A DNA stretch of 39,786 nucleotides from Polyangiaceae bacterium. GTDB taxonomy: Bacteria; Myxococcota_A; Polyangia; Polyangiales; Polyangiaceae. This document shows, in pieces, positions 24,470-31,719 of the stretch; position 1 is the stretch's first letter, and each line of letters opens with the position of its first letter. The stretch is taken from the NCBI GenBank assembly GCA_025937785.1, contig JAICQQ010000056.1:1-39786 (forward strand), in the 5' to 3' direction. The position numbers and the translations under genes were made by a program. The notes below the pieces were generated by a model, which was not told the DNA's origin, did not search any database, and saw nothing but the letters and a program-made list of their open reading frames with translations.

Positions 24470-25260
24470 GCGATGCGCGCGCCAGCGTCGAGAACAACTT
24501 GGGTCGAGTGGGGGCCACGTTCCTGGACACGGCTTCGGTGGTCGGCGGCCTGGCGGTGCTCTTCGGGGGGGTGCTTGCCCGGCTCGTACGCTTCGACTTC
24601 GATCGGCGCGAACTGTTCCTGAATTTGCACAAAATGGGCGTAAAGTCGCTGCCTATCGTGGTGACGACTGCGCTCTTCGTCGGCGGCATCATGGTGATCC
24701 AGGCGGCCCCGATCGTCGAACAGTTCGGGGCCTTTGGGCTGCTCGGCTGGGGCGCCGGTTTCGGTATCTTGCGCGAAGTAGGCCCGCTCCTGACCGCGCT
24801 GATGATTTCGGGTCGCGTCGGCGCGAACAACACCGCCGAGCTCGGCACCATGGTCGTCACCGAGCAGGTCGATGCCCTGCGCGCCCTCGCCATCAATCCC
24901 ACGAGTTACCTGGTGGCGCCGCGCTTCGTCGCCATCGTGACGACGCTGGTGTTGTCCACGGTGTTCGCCGACTTCCTGGCGCTCCTGGGAGCCGCATACG
25001 CAGGCTGGGGCTTGCTCGGCGTCGAACCGATGTCGTTTTACAATGGCGTGACGAGCGGACTGCTCGGGCTCGGCGACGTGTTTCACGGCTTGTTCAAGAG
25101 CTTCTTGTTCGGAGTCATCATCGCGCTCTCGAGCTGCCACTTTGGTCTGAGCACCAGCGGCGGGGCGCCCGGCGTAGGTCGGGCGGTGAACGCGGCCGTC
25201 GTGGTGAGCGCGGCCGGCATCTTTTTGTTCGACTACCTGTTGTCCTTTGCGCTGGGGTGA
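24466..25260 (+). CDS. MlaE-type permease 1
   Basis: A 264-residue MlaE/TGD1-family inner-membrane permease. It has about five hydrophobic helices (SLPIVVTTALFVGGIMVIQA, ILREVGPLLTALMISGRVG, FVAIVTTLVLSTVFADFLAL, and one at the C-terminus). The family signature VVTEQVDALRALAINPTSYLVAPR marks the cytoplasmic coupling helix that contacts the ATPase. GTG start and TGA stop both overlap the neighbouring genes by four bases. It differs from the second permease mainly in the N-terminal region (VENNLGRVGATFLDTASVV) and may form a heterodimer with it instead of the homodimer known for E. coli MlaE. Confidence 0.92.
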   Translation: MSDARASVENNLGRVGATFLDTASVVGGLAVLFGGVLARLVRFDFDRRELFLNLHKMGVKSLPIVVTTALFVGGIMVIQAAPIVEQFGAFGLLGWGAGFGILREVGPLLTALMISGRVGANNTAELGTMVVTEQVDALRALAINPTSYLVAPRFVAIVTTLVLSTVFADFLALLGAAYAGWGLLGVEPMSFYNGVTSGLLGLGDVFHGLFKSFLFGVIIALSSCHFGLSTSGGAPGVGRAVNAAVVVSAAGIFLFDYLLSFALG

Positions 25261-26081
25261 ACGTGGACCTTACGCCGAGCACCGATGTGGGGACCCTCGA
25301 CGACGAGCCGCCGGCGCCGGCAGCGTCGCTCTTCTTGCCCCTGGTGCGAGGCCTCGCCGACACCTACGCGCTGTTCGGACAAACGCTGTACTACACCATC
25401 CGCGGCCGCTCCGAACCCGGGTCGGTGTTCCGCCAGATGTACGAGATCGGTAACCGTTCGCTGGTATTTCTGTGCATCGTGCTGGGCTTCGTGGGCATGA
25501 TCTTGACGTACCAGGCCGGTCTGCAGACGCTGCGAGTGGTCCCCGACCTGTCGCGGCTGGGCGCGACCTTCATCGAACTGCTGGTCAAAGATCTGGGCCC
25601 GTCCATCTGCGCGCTGATGCTCGCCACGCGCGTGGGCGCCGGGATCGCCGCAGAGATAGGCTCGATGGTAGTGACCGAACAGGTCGACGCGCTGCGCATG
25701 TGCGCCGCCGACCCCGTCGACTACCTGGTGAAGCCACGTTTCATCGCCAGTCTGGTGATGACGCTGATTTTGGTCGTGTGCGCCTCCAGCGTCGCCGTGG
25801 GCACGGGGATGCTCACCGCGCAGGCATACTTCGACATCACCCCGCGCACCTTCTTCAACCTCGATCGCGTAGGCATTCCCGACATCAGCGTCGGCTTCGC
25901 GAAGTGCTTGGCTTACGGCGCGGCGATCCCGGTGATCAGCAGCCAGGCTGGCCTCAGCACCTTCGGCGGCTCGCAGGGGGTGGGTGCCGCCACCACGCGG
26001 GCGGTCGTGAACTCGTCCCTGGCCGTCGTGATGATGAACTTCTTCATCAGCGGCGCCGGATACCTAATCTTCGGGGAGTAG
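25257..26081 (+). CDS. MlaE-type permease 2
   Basis: A 274-residue second MlaE-family permease directly following the first, with GTGA overlap. After an acidic, Pro/Ala-rich N-terminus, hallmarks are SLVFLCIVLGFVGMILTYQAG, KDLGPSICALMLATRVGAG and the coupling-helix signature MVVTEQVDALRMCAADPVDYLVKPR. The C-terminal SQAGLSTFGGSQGVG and final membrane helix also fit. Length and topology match permease 1, but the sequences are clearly divergent, so this is an old duplication or a second lineage. An alternative GTG two codons downstream cannot be excluded. It ends the first transporter transcript, and a convergent lipoprotein gene follows. Confidence 0.92.
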   Translation: MNVDLTPSTDVGTLDDEPPAPAASLFLPLVRGLADTYALFGQTLYYTIRGRSEPGSVFRQMYEIGNRSLVFLCIVLGFVGMILTYQAGLQTLRVVPDLSRLGATFIELLVKDLGPSICALMLATRVGAGIAAEIGSMVVTEQVDALRMCAADPVDYLVKPRFIASLVMTLILVVCASSVAVGTGMLTAQAYFDITPRTFFNLDRVGIPDISVGFAKCLAYGAAIPVISSQAGLSTFGGSQGVGAATTRAVVNSSLAVVMMNFFISGAGYLIFGE

Positions 26082-26100
26082 CTCCGCTTCGCCCGGTTCA

Positions 26101-26168
26101 GGAAACAGGAAACAGAAACGGGAATGCCAACCGGGAACGAACGCACGCCCTCTCAGTTTCCCGTTTCC
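26101..26168. repeat. Inverted repeat of GGAAAC motifs between convergent genes
   Basis: GGAAACAGGAAAC at 26101-26113 pairs almost completely with GTTTCCCGTTTCC at 26156-26168, across a 42-base loop. It lies between the convergent permease 2 and Cys-rich lipoprotein genes and could form a long-range stem ending both transcripts. It is locally A/T-richer than its surroundings. Confidence 0.45.
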
Positions 26169-26192
26169 ATTTCCATTGCATGTTTCACATTT

Positions 26193-26211
26193 TGCACGGC
26201 GAAGCCGTGCA
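26193..26211 (-). terminator. Perfect 8-bp stem with triloop after the Cys-rich lipoprotein gene
   Basis: TGCACGGC and GCCGTGCA enclose GAA (plus strand). On the minus strand it begins directly after the lipoprotein stop codon. No U-tract follows on either strand, so it is a stable 3' hairpin rather than a classical terminator. Confidence 0.5.
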
Positions 26212-26850
26212 TCAGTAGGAGCCGCCGGGCTGCACCGAGCACCACCCGTAGCAACACTCGTCGAAGCCGAGCCCGCGGCGCGAATTCGTTGCGATCAGAT
26301 CCAAGGGTGCGGCCGGCGGCACGGAGAACGCCTTGCTCGCAGGCGGCTGGATGGCCACTGGGCAGCGCGGCAATTGGTCGGAGGCAGGCGCCGACGTACC
26401 GCTCTCGAGGGTGGCCAGGCAGTACGTCTCGCGGATGGCGAGGGGTTGGGTGCAGCCCGCCTGCGGCAGGACGTCATCGAGGCTCTTCACCGCCACCGGC
26501 GCGCACCAGCTGTAGCAACAGTTGTGACCCGGCGGGTGGCGCTTGCGGATGTACCCTGTGTAGCTGGAATCGAAGACCGCCACGGGTGGTACCGGCTCGT
26601 GGTTCCCCTCGTGATGCTCGATGCTGCTCGGGCAGTTGTCGTATGGTGCCGGGGCCGGTAACGCCGCCACCAACGGGAGCAATGCGTCACAGAAGTACTC
26701 GCGCACCTGGTCGACAGGGCAAACCTTGGGACTGTTCGCGAGGTGATTCGCGCTCGAGGCGGCGGTGACGGGTTCACTCTTCCCACACGACGCAAGTCCG
26801 CCACCCAGCAGGCAGAGCCCCACGACGGCTGTAATGACAGGGGTTCTCAA
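26212..26850 (-). CDS. Cys-rich lipoprotein with two CCYxWC motifs, inside the mla locus
   Basis: A 212-residue predicted lipoprotein. The TTG start at 26850 is preceded by GAGGA at good spacing. The leader ends in a canonical lipobox LASC (Cys22). The mature protein contains two copies of an unusual motif, HNCCYSWC and DECCYGWC, about 95 residues apart, plus further paired cysteines (VCPVDQVREYFCDALLP, GCTQPLAIRETYCLA). It suggests a disulfide-stabilised periplasmic or surface fold, possibly two related halves. No known family is recognised. It lies on the opposite strand between permease 2 and ATPase 2, splitting the transporter genes into two transcripts. Confidence 0.78.
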   Translation of the reverse strand: MRTPVITAVVGLCLLGGGLASCGKSEPVTAASSANHLANSPKVCPVDQVREYFCDALLPLVAALPAPAPYDNCPSSIEHHEGNHEPVPPVAVFDSSYTGYIRKRHPPGHNCCYSWCAPVAVKSLDDVLPQAGCTQPLAIRETYCLATLESGTSAPASDQLPRCPVAIQPPASKAFSVPPAAPLDLIATNSRRGLGFDECCYGWCSVQPGGSY

Positions 26851-27029
26851 GACGTCCTCATCCCACTCATATTTCTGTCTAGAGCAAACTGGCCCGAAAA
26901 AGAAGGGCCTGCCCGCCCGACTCCCAGCTCACCCGCCGAGCATCGAGCGGAAAGGAACGCAGGACCAAGCTCGGTGAGAAAAAACTTCCGGGCGACACGG
27001 TAGCGTAGGCGGAGCGGCCGGTGCCGGGA

Positions 27030-27035
27030 TACAAT
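27030..27035 (+). promoter_or_regulatory. Possible -10 box for the ATPase 2-MCE transcript
   Basis: TACAAT lies 24 bases before the GTG start of ATPase 2 and matches a sigma-70 -10 element at five of six positions. No convincing -35 box lies at the right distance. A separate promoter is needed here because the preceding gene is on the other strand. Confidence 0.3.
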
Positions 27036-27058
27036 CGAGGCCCGCGACGCGCGCTATC

Positions 27059-27802
27059 GTGATCTCCTTTCGAAACGTCAACAAGTCGTTCGGTGCCAAA
27101 CACGTGCTGAAGGGGGTCAGCTTCGACGTGCAGGATGGTGAGGTGTTTTTCATCATCGGGGCTTCGGGCGTCGGCAAAAGCGTGCTCATCAAGCAGCTGG
27201 TCGGCCTGTTGGCGCCCGACGCTGGTGAAATCTGGTTGGACGGTGAGGAGGTCAGTCGCTTCAGCGAAACCCAGATGTACGCCGTCCGCAAGAAGTGCGC
27301 GATGGTGTTTCAGCACTCGACGCTGTTCGATTCGATCACCTGCCTCGAGAACGTGGCCCTGCCGTTGCGTAAGCACTTCAAGCTACGTCCGCGGGAGGCC
27401 GAGCTGCGGGCGCGCGAGCGCCTCGAACAAGTGCAAATGCTCCCGTTCGCGGACCGCTTTCCTTCGGAGCTGGGAGACGGCATGAAGAAGCGGGTCGCGA
27501 TCGCACGCGCGCTGACGCTCGAGCCGCGCTACGTGCTGTTCGACGAGCCAACGACCAGTCTCGATCCGGTGAGCGCCCGGCGCGTGGACAAGTTGATCCG
27601 GCTGTTGAGCGACAGCCTGGGGGTCACCAGCATCGTGGTTTCGCACGATCTGCGCAGCATCTTCTCGATAGCCGATCGGATCGTCATGCTCTACCACGGC
27701 GAAGTGCGGGCACTCGGCAAGCCGCACGAGTTTCGAGAGTCGCCCGACGGGATCATTCAACAGTTCATCAACGGCCGAGCCGAAGGGCCCATGGACGCGT
27801 GA
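27059..27802 (+). CDS. MlaF-type ABC ATPase 2 (degenerate signature LGDGM)
   Basis: A 247-residue Mla-type ABC ATPase. Walker A is GASGVGKS at 34-41, Q-loop Q85, Walker B VLFDEP with E163, D-loop TSLDP and an intact H-loop SHDL with His196. The signature, usually LSGGQ or LSGGM, is LGDGM at 138-142 (SELGDGMKKRVAIARAL), so the conserved Ser and first Gly are altered. This is the mirror image of ATPase 1, which keeps LSGGQ but lacks the H-loop His. A heterodimer would have one canonical and one degenerate nucleotide site. The gene starts with GTG and is followed 34 bases later by the MCE gene. It may alternatively act as a homodimer in a separate transporter. Confidence 0.9.
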   Translation: MISFRNVNKSFGAKHVLKGVSFDVQDGEVFFIIGASGVGKSVLIKQLVGLLAPDAGEIWLDGEEVSRFSETQMYAVRKKCAMVFQHSTLFDSITCLENVALPLRKHFKLRPREAELRARERLEQVQMLPFADRFPSELGDGMKKRVAIARALTLEPRYVLFDEPTTSLDPVSARRVDKLIRLLSDSLGVTSIVVSHDLRSIFSIADRIVMLYHGEVRALGKPHEFRESPDGIIQQFINGRAEGPMDA

Positions 27803-27836
27803 GTCGAGAAAGCAGCAGGGAAGGAGCCATAGTCGC

Positions 27837-28859
27837 ATGAGTCAGCGTTCGATGGAGGTCAAAGTCGGTGCGCTCATCATCGTGTCGTTGGCCTTACTGG
27901 CCGGCTTCGTGATCGTGATGGGAGGCTTGAGCCTCGAACCCACCTATCGGGTCTACGTCGACTTCGACAACCCAGGCGGGCTGCAGAGCGGCGCACCCGT
28001 GCGCATCTCGGGGGTCAAGGTCGGGCGCATCACCGCCATTCAGTTCCGCGGAGGCCAGATCAACCCGCAGACCAAAGAACCCGAGCCACCGATCCGCGTA
28101 GTCGCGCAGATCGAAGACCAGTACAAGGATGCGATCCGCGAGAATTCACGCTGGTTCGTCACGAGCCAAGGCGTGTTGGGTGAGATGTTCCTGGCGATAG
28201 AGCCCGGCGCCTACGACCGCCCCGTGCTCCCCGACGGCGCCGTGGTCCACGGGATCAGCCCGCCCCGGCTCGATCTGTTGCTGAGCGAAAGCTACGAGCT
28301 GTTGCACAAGGCGTACCTGGGCATCTCCGGGAACGAGAAGAAGATCGGCGAGATCTTCGATGGACTGCACAAGACGTTGAACGGGACCGGACGCTTCTTC
28401 GAACACAATCAAGACAAGCTGAACAACATCGTAGGCAACGTCGAGACGCTGTCCAAAGAAGCCGGCGAAACGCTGACCGCCGCGCGTGATCGCTACGTCG
28501 ACGGACCGCAGGCAACGCGCATCATGAACAACGTCGAGCGCGTCAGCAATACGCTCAACGAGCAGCTGCCCCCGCTTCTCGAAGACACCCGCGCGCTCGC
28601 CAAGGACGGCAAGACGCTCACGGCCGCGCTAGCGTCGGACGATCAGGTGGCGCGTTACCGCCGCATCACCAGCGACGCCCAGGACACCATGGCCATGGCC
28701 AAGCTCACAGCCACCGAAGCGCAGGGTCTGATCGCGCACGTGCGCCGCGGTGAAGGCACGGTCGGTGCGTTGATGATGGACGAAGCGATCTACGACGACC
28801 TCCAGGAAATGCTGCGTGACCTCAAGCACAACCCCTGGAAGTTCTTCTGGCGCCAGTAG
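27837..28859 (+). CDS. MlaD-type MCE-domain protein
   Basis: A 340-residue substrate-binding subunit of the lipid transporter. An N-terminal transmembrane anchor (about residues 8-30, VGALIIVSLALLAGFVIVMGG) precedes one MCE domain at about 36-125: TYRVYVDFDNPGGLQSGAPV, RISGVKVGRITAIQF, then GVLGEMFLAIEPG. The remaining ~200 residues are helical and coiled-coil-like (NNIVGNVETLSKEAGETLTA, RIMNNVERVSNTLNEQLPPL), as in MCE proteins with long extensions that build a tube or contact partner subunits. AAGGAG lies upstream of the ATG. It is the only MCE gene in the locus, against two ATPases and two permeases. It is convergent with the next gene, with only 12 bases between stops. Confidence 0.92.
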   Translation: MSQRSMEVKVGALIIVSLALLAGFVIVMGGLSLEPTYRVYVDFDNPGGLQSGAPVRISGVKVGRITAIQFRGGQINPQTKEPEPPIRVVAQIEDQYKDAIRENSRWFVTSQGVLGEMFLAIEPGAYDRPVLPDGAVVHGISPPRLDLLLSESYELLHKAYLGISGNEKKIGEIFDGLHKTLNGTGRFFEHNQDKLNNIVGNVETLSKEAGETLTAARDRYVDGPQATRIMNNVERVSNTLNEQLPPLLEDTRALAKDGKTLTAALASDDQVARYRRITSDAQDTMAMAKLTATEAQGLIAHVRRGEGTVGALMMDEAIYDDLQEMLRDLKHNPWKFFWRQ

Positions 28860-28871
28860 CGAACTGCTCGA

Positions 28872-29399
28872 CTACGGGTCGGCAGGAGCGCCGGCATTGC
28901 CGGAAACGCCGGTAGTTTCGCTAGCTGTAGCGGTTGCCACCGACGCGCCGCCCGCACCCGTCGCCCCCGATCCCGTGGTAGTCCCGGCGCTGCTGGTAGC
29001 GTCGCTCGTGTTGCCGCCCGTGGCACCGGCCCCGGTGGTGCTCACGCCCATCGCGCCGCCGGCGCCCATGGCACCACTGCCACCGGCGCCCATCATGCCA
29101 GCGGTGGTGGTGCTGGTCGCATTGGCGCCGGCGGTTGCCGTGACGCCGCCAGCGCCTACCGCCGCCGTCATCGTCCCCGGTCCCTCGACGACGGAGACCA
29201 GCGAGTCGACGTCACTCGAGCATGCACCCTCGACACACACGAGGCCTTCTTTGCAGTCAGCGTCGCGGAAACACTCCCCGCCACTTCCCTCGCCTTTTTG
29301 CGGGCCGCCGCAGCCTGCTGCCAGCGCGGTGACGAGACACGCGGGAACGAGCCGAAGCGCAAGGAATTGGTGAAAGCGATGGCTGCGTGATTGGCGCAA
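28872..29399 (-). CDS. Gly/Ala/Thr-rich lipoprotein with a short Cys motif
   Basis: A putative surface lipoprotein of about 175 residues. The leader (FLALRLVPACLVTALAAGC) ends in AAGC, a weak lipobox. Next is GGECFRDADCKEGLVCVEGAC, a disulfide-rich module seen in many myxobacterial proteins. The remaining ~110 residues are a low-complexity stretch of Gly, Ala, Thr, Ser and Met (AGMMGAGGSGAMGAGGAMG). The frame is open to 29444; a TTG at 29399 is chosen because it gives a basic n-region, but the start is uncertain. The role is unknown; such tails may act as flexible spacers at the cell surface. Confidence 0.65.
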   Translation of the reverse strand: MRQSRSHRFHQFLALRLVPACLVTALAAGCGGPQKGEGSGGECFRDADCKEGLVCVEGACSSDVDSLVSVVEGPGTMTAAVGAGGVTATAGANATSTTTAGMMGAGGSGAMGAGGAMGVSTTGAGATGGNTSDATSSAGTTTGSGATGAGGASVATATASETTGVSGNAGAPADP

Positions 29400-29464
29400 G
29401 CAGAACCTGTCTGGATTATGCCGCCCAACTCCGCTCAACACCACAGCACACTGCGCGGCTGGCC

Positions 29465-29683
29465 TCAGGTAGCGAGCCGGATCAGCACGTCGCCTTCTTC
29501 CACCGTCTGCCCCTCTTGGACCACAATCTCCTCCACGACCCCAGCTTCGGGCGCTTCGACGGGCATCTCCATCTTCATCGATTCGAGGATCACGAGCTGC
29601 TGTTCCTCCGCGACCGACTCACCCGGCCTCACGATGATCTTCCAAACAGTTCCCGTGATGTGTGCGCACACGTCCAATGCCAT
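29465..29683 (-). CDS. Small stand-alone biotin carrier protein
   Basis: A 72-residue biotinyl-lipoyl domain. From MALDVCAHITGTVWKIIVRPGESV the beta-hairpin fold leads to LESMKMEM, the biotinylation turn with Lys37 as the expected modified residue (classical AMKM has become SMKM). It then continues to GVVEEIVVQEGQTVEEGDVL. It is a complete domain with nothing attached, comparable to detached BCCP subunits of acyl-CoA or oxaloacetate carboxylases. No carboxylase gene is in the window, so the partner enzyme must be elsewhere. ATG at 29683 removes a 12-residue extension that would not belong to the fold. Confidence 0.85.
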   Translation of the reverse strand: MALDVCAHITGTVWKIIVRPGESVAEEQQLVILESMKMEMPVEAPEAGVVEEIVVQEGQTVEEGDVLIRLAT

Positions 29684-30145
29684 AGCGGCGACTTTCGACC
29701 GCACTCGTGAGCCAGGCAAGCTTTTGTCGGTGCAGCGCAGATCTGACCACCGGCTCGCAGCGCGTGATCCTCACAGAACGGAACCACCTACATATACCTA
29801 CATTCATGGGAAGCTGGATGGCACCCACAGCCAAGCCGGAAGCCTCCAGCGGTGTCGCAACCAAAAGCATGTGGCTGGCGCAGCTGAACTGTTTGTTCTG
29901 CGGAATCGCGCGACTGAGTCGTCGATCGCACTCGCTCCGCATTTCTGCCGCGATCGCCGCGAGCCCCAGCGCCGGACTTGCCCACCACCTCGTGTATACT
30001 CTCTGGGCCGGCGGCCGTATCACTGGATTAACTTTTTCGCCCCGCGCGCTGGACCAGCGATGAAGCTTGACGAGTTCCAGCCGCGATTGCTATTCGCATT
30101 GCACCGGAATTTCTGCTGAGTCGTTTACGAGGAAACCCAACAAAG
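29684..30145. other. Long non-coding stretch before the coiled-coil gene, with a possible short leader ORF
   Basis: This 462-base region has no convincing gene on either strand. The open frames present have no recognisable motifs and irregular composition. It includes a TATACT at 29995-30000 without a matching -35 box. A 19-codon ORF at 30060-30119 (MKLDEFQPRLLFALHRNFC) ends 26 bases before the next start and might be a leader peptide. The segment is large for this compact region and may hold regulatory sequence or an unrecognised small RNA. Confidence 0.4.
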
Positions 30146-30910
30146 ATGGCCGAACAAAAAGAAAGCTCGGTTCTTTTCTCGCTCAAAGAGCTGATGAACC
30201 TTGAGGAAGACCGGATCAAGGAAGAAGAAGCCGAGAAAGAAGCCAAAGCCCGCGCGGAGCGGGAGGCCCGAGAGTCCGCCGAACGCGCTGCACGTGCAGC
30301 CGAAGAGCGCCGGCTGAGAGAAGAAGAAGAAGCTCGTCGCAGCGAAGAGCAGCGCCGCCGGGAAGAAGCCGCCCGGCTCGAAGCCATCCGACACGCAGAA
30401 ATCGAGAAGGCCAAGGCCGAAGCCGAGCATCACGCGCGCCTCCAAGCGATGACTGCGCAGCAGCAGCACGAAGCCCAAATCGCGGCCGTCCGCAGCGATC
30501 AGGGCAAGAAGCAGCTGAAAATTGCGGTCGGCGTCGTCGCGGGATTTCTGGTGGTTGGTGGCGTAGTCGCCGCCATGCTCTTCTCGAGCGCGCAAGCCGA
30601 AGCCGAGAAAAAGCAGGCAGCGCTCGAGGCGCAGCAAGCAGCGGCCGCTCAAGAGCTCGACCGGATGAAGCGAGAATTCGAAGAAGCTCGCAAAAAAGAG
30701 GAAGAGCTCCGGCGATCGCTCGAAGGCGCCAAGGATGAAGCCGAACGCGCGCGCATCGAAGCCAAGCTGGCGGCTGCCGAAAAAGAGAAAGAGGCAGCTG
30801 GCAAAGCTTACAGCGGTGGCGGCGGCGGCGTGCGTGCGAAGCCCGCGGCCAAGTCGGGAAGCGCTCCCTGCAACTGCCCGCCCGGCGACCCGTTGTGCTC
30901 TTGCCTGTAG
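30146..30910 (+). CDS. Coiled-coil membrane protein with Cys-rich C-terminus
   Basis: A 254-residue protein. Residues about 15-120 form a highly charged coiled coil of E/A/R heptads (EEEAEKEAKARAEREARESA). A transmembrane helix lies at about 124-146 (KIAVGVVAGFLVVGGVVAAMLF). A second coiled coil follows (AEKKQAALEAQQAAAAQELD to KEKEAA). A Gly/Ala linker then leads to a Cys-rich end, CNCPPGDPLCSCL. The topology suggests a cytoplasmic coiled coil and a periplasmic coiled coil, with cysteines that may form disulfides or bind metal. GAGGA lies about 12 bases before the ATG. It could scaffold envelope machinery, but no family function is known. pyrF follows after 40 bases. Confidence 0.8.
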   Translation: MAEQKESSVLFSLKELMNLEEDRIKEEEAEKEAKARAEREARESAERAARAAEERRLREEEEARRSEEQRRREEAARLEAIRHAEIEKAKAEAEHHARLQAMTAQQQHEAQIAAVRSDQGKKQLKIAVGVVAGFLVVGGVVAAMLFSSAQAEAEKKQAALEAQQAAAAQELDRMKREFEEARKKEEELRRSLEGAKDEAERARIEAKLAAAEKEKEAAGKAYSGGGGGVRAKPAAKSGSAPCNCPPGDPLCSCL

Positions 30911-30950
30911 TCCCGACCCTGCTCAGTCACCTACCGGGGCAGAGCTTGGC

Positions 30951-31682
30951 ATGAGCTCGGCCGCGCCTGCGGAGACTCCGAGCGGTCGTGCGCGTTTGGT
31001 GTTTCCCCTCGACTACGCCTCACTCAGCGAAGCGCGGGCCGGCGCGGAGCGTGTCTGCGCCGGCGTCGGCGTACTGAAGGTCGGGCTCGAGCTATTCGTG
31101 CGCGAGGGCCCACCAGCCGCAAAATTCGCCGCTGAGCTCGGCTGCAGGGTCTTTCTGGACCTGAAGCTCCACGACATCCCCGAGACGGTGAGCCGCGCCG
31201 TGGCCAGCGCCTGCCAGCTCGGCGTCGACTACCTCACCGTGCACGCCAGTGGCGGTCCCGGCATGTTGGAAGCCGCGGTGCGCAGCGCGGCGCGCGAGAA
31301 CACGGGCCTCAAGCTGCTTGCGGTGACGGTGCTGACGTCGTCGGACCAGGGCGACCTCTTGGCAACCGGCGTAGCGGACGCGCCCGCGGCACAGGTGCTG
31401 CGCCTCGCCCATCTCGCCCATCGAGCGGGCGTGCCGGGGCTGGTGTGTTCAGCGCTCGAACTCAGCGTCCTGCGCGCGCAGTTCGGGCGTGACCTGGTGT
31501 TGGTGACGCCGGGCATCCGGCCTGCGGGGGCCGACGCTGGCGACCAAAAGCGCGTCGCTACCCCGGCCGACGCCGTGCGTGCCGGTGCGGATCTTTTGGT
31601 CATCGGGCGCCCGATCCGCGATAGTCCCGATCCCCTCGCCGCCGCGCTGGCGATCGTGCGAGCCATCGAAAGCGTCCCATGA
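30951..31682 (+). CDS. pyrF: Orotidine-5'-phosphate decarboxylase
   Basis: A 243-residue OMP decarboxylase, the last step of UMP synthesis. The barrel motifs are in order: FPLDYASLSEA on strand 1, LKVGLELFVREGP, then FLDLKLHDIPETV holding the catalytic Asp/Lys/Asp array. Next are YLTVHASGGPGML, LAVTVLTSSD, LVTPGIRP and LLVIGRPIRDSPDP, where the final Arg binds phosphate. The first residue motif has FPLDY in place of the usual VALDV. ATG at 30951 gives a 14-residue leader before the barrel. The frame is open further upstream into the coiled-coil gene but is not coding there. An 18-bp tandem repeat separates it from the rRNA methyltransferase gene. Confidence 0.95.
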   Translation: MSSAAPAETPSGRARLVFPLDYASLSEARAGAERVCAGVGVLKVGLELFVREGPPAAKFAAELGCRVFLDLKLHDIPETVSRAVASACQLGVDYLTVHASGGPGMLEAAVRSAARENTGLKLLAVTVLTSSDQGDLLATGVADAPAAQVLRLAHLAHRAGVPGLVCSALELSVLRAQFGRDLVLVTPGIRPAGADAGDQKRVATPADAVRAGADLLVIGRPIRDSPDPLAAALAIVRAIESVP

Positions 31683-31702
31683 GCGTGCCCGGCTCCGTTC
31701 CC

Positions 31703-31719
31703 CCCTCTCTTTTAGAGGG
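31703..31719 (+). promoter_or_regulatory. Small hairpin in the leader of the methyltransferase gene
   Basis: CCCTCT and AGAGGG pair around CTTTT. The right arm is also the start of the first unit of the 18-bp tandem repeat. It could be a weak pyrF terminator or affect translation of the downstream gene. Confidence 0.35.

Noticed and set aside
24408..25256. Upstream extension of the permease 2 frame over permease 1
   Set aside because: Shadow of permease 1; the GTGA junction at 25257 is the logical start.
29995..30000. TATACT as a promoter for the coiled-coil gene
   Set aside because: No -35 box at 16-18 bases upstream; only a chance -10 match can be claimed.
29707..30063. 118-codon plus-strand frame in the non-coding stretch
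   Set aside because: No ribosome site, no motifs and irregular amino-acid composition; treated as non-coding.
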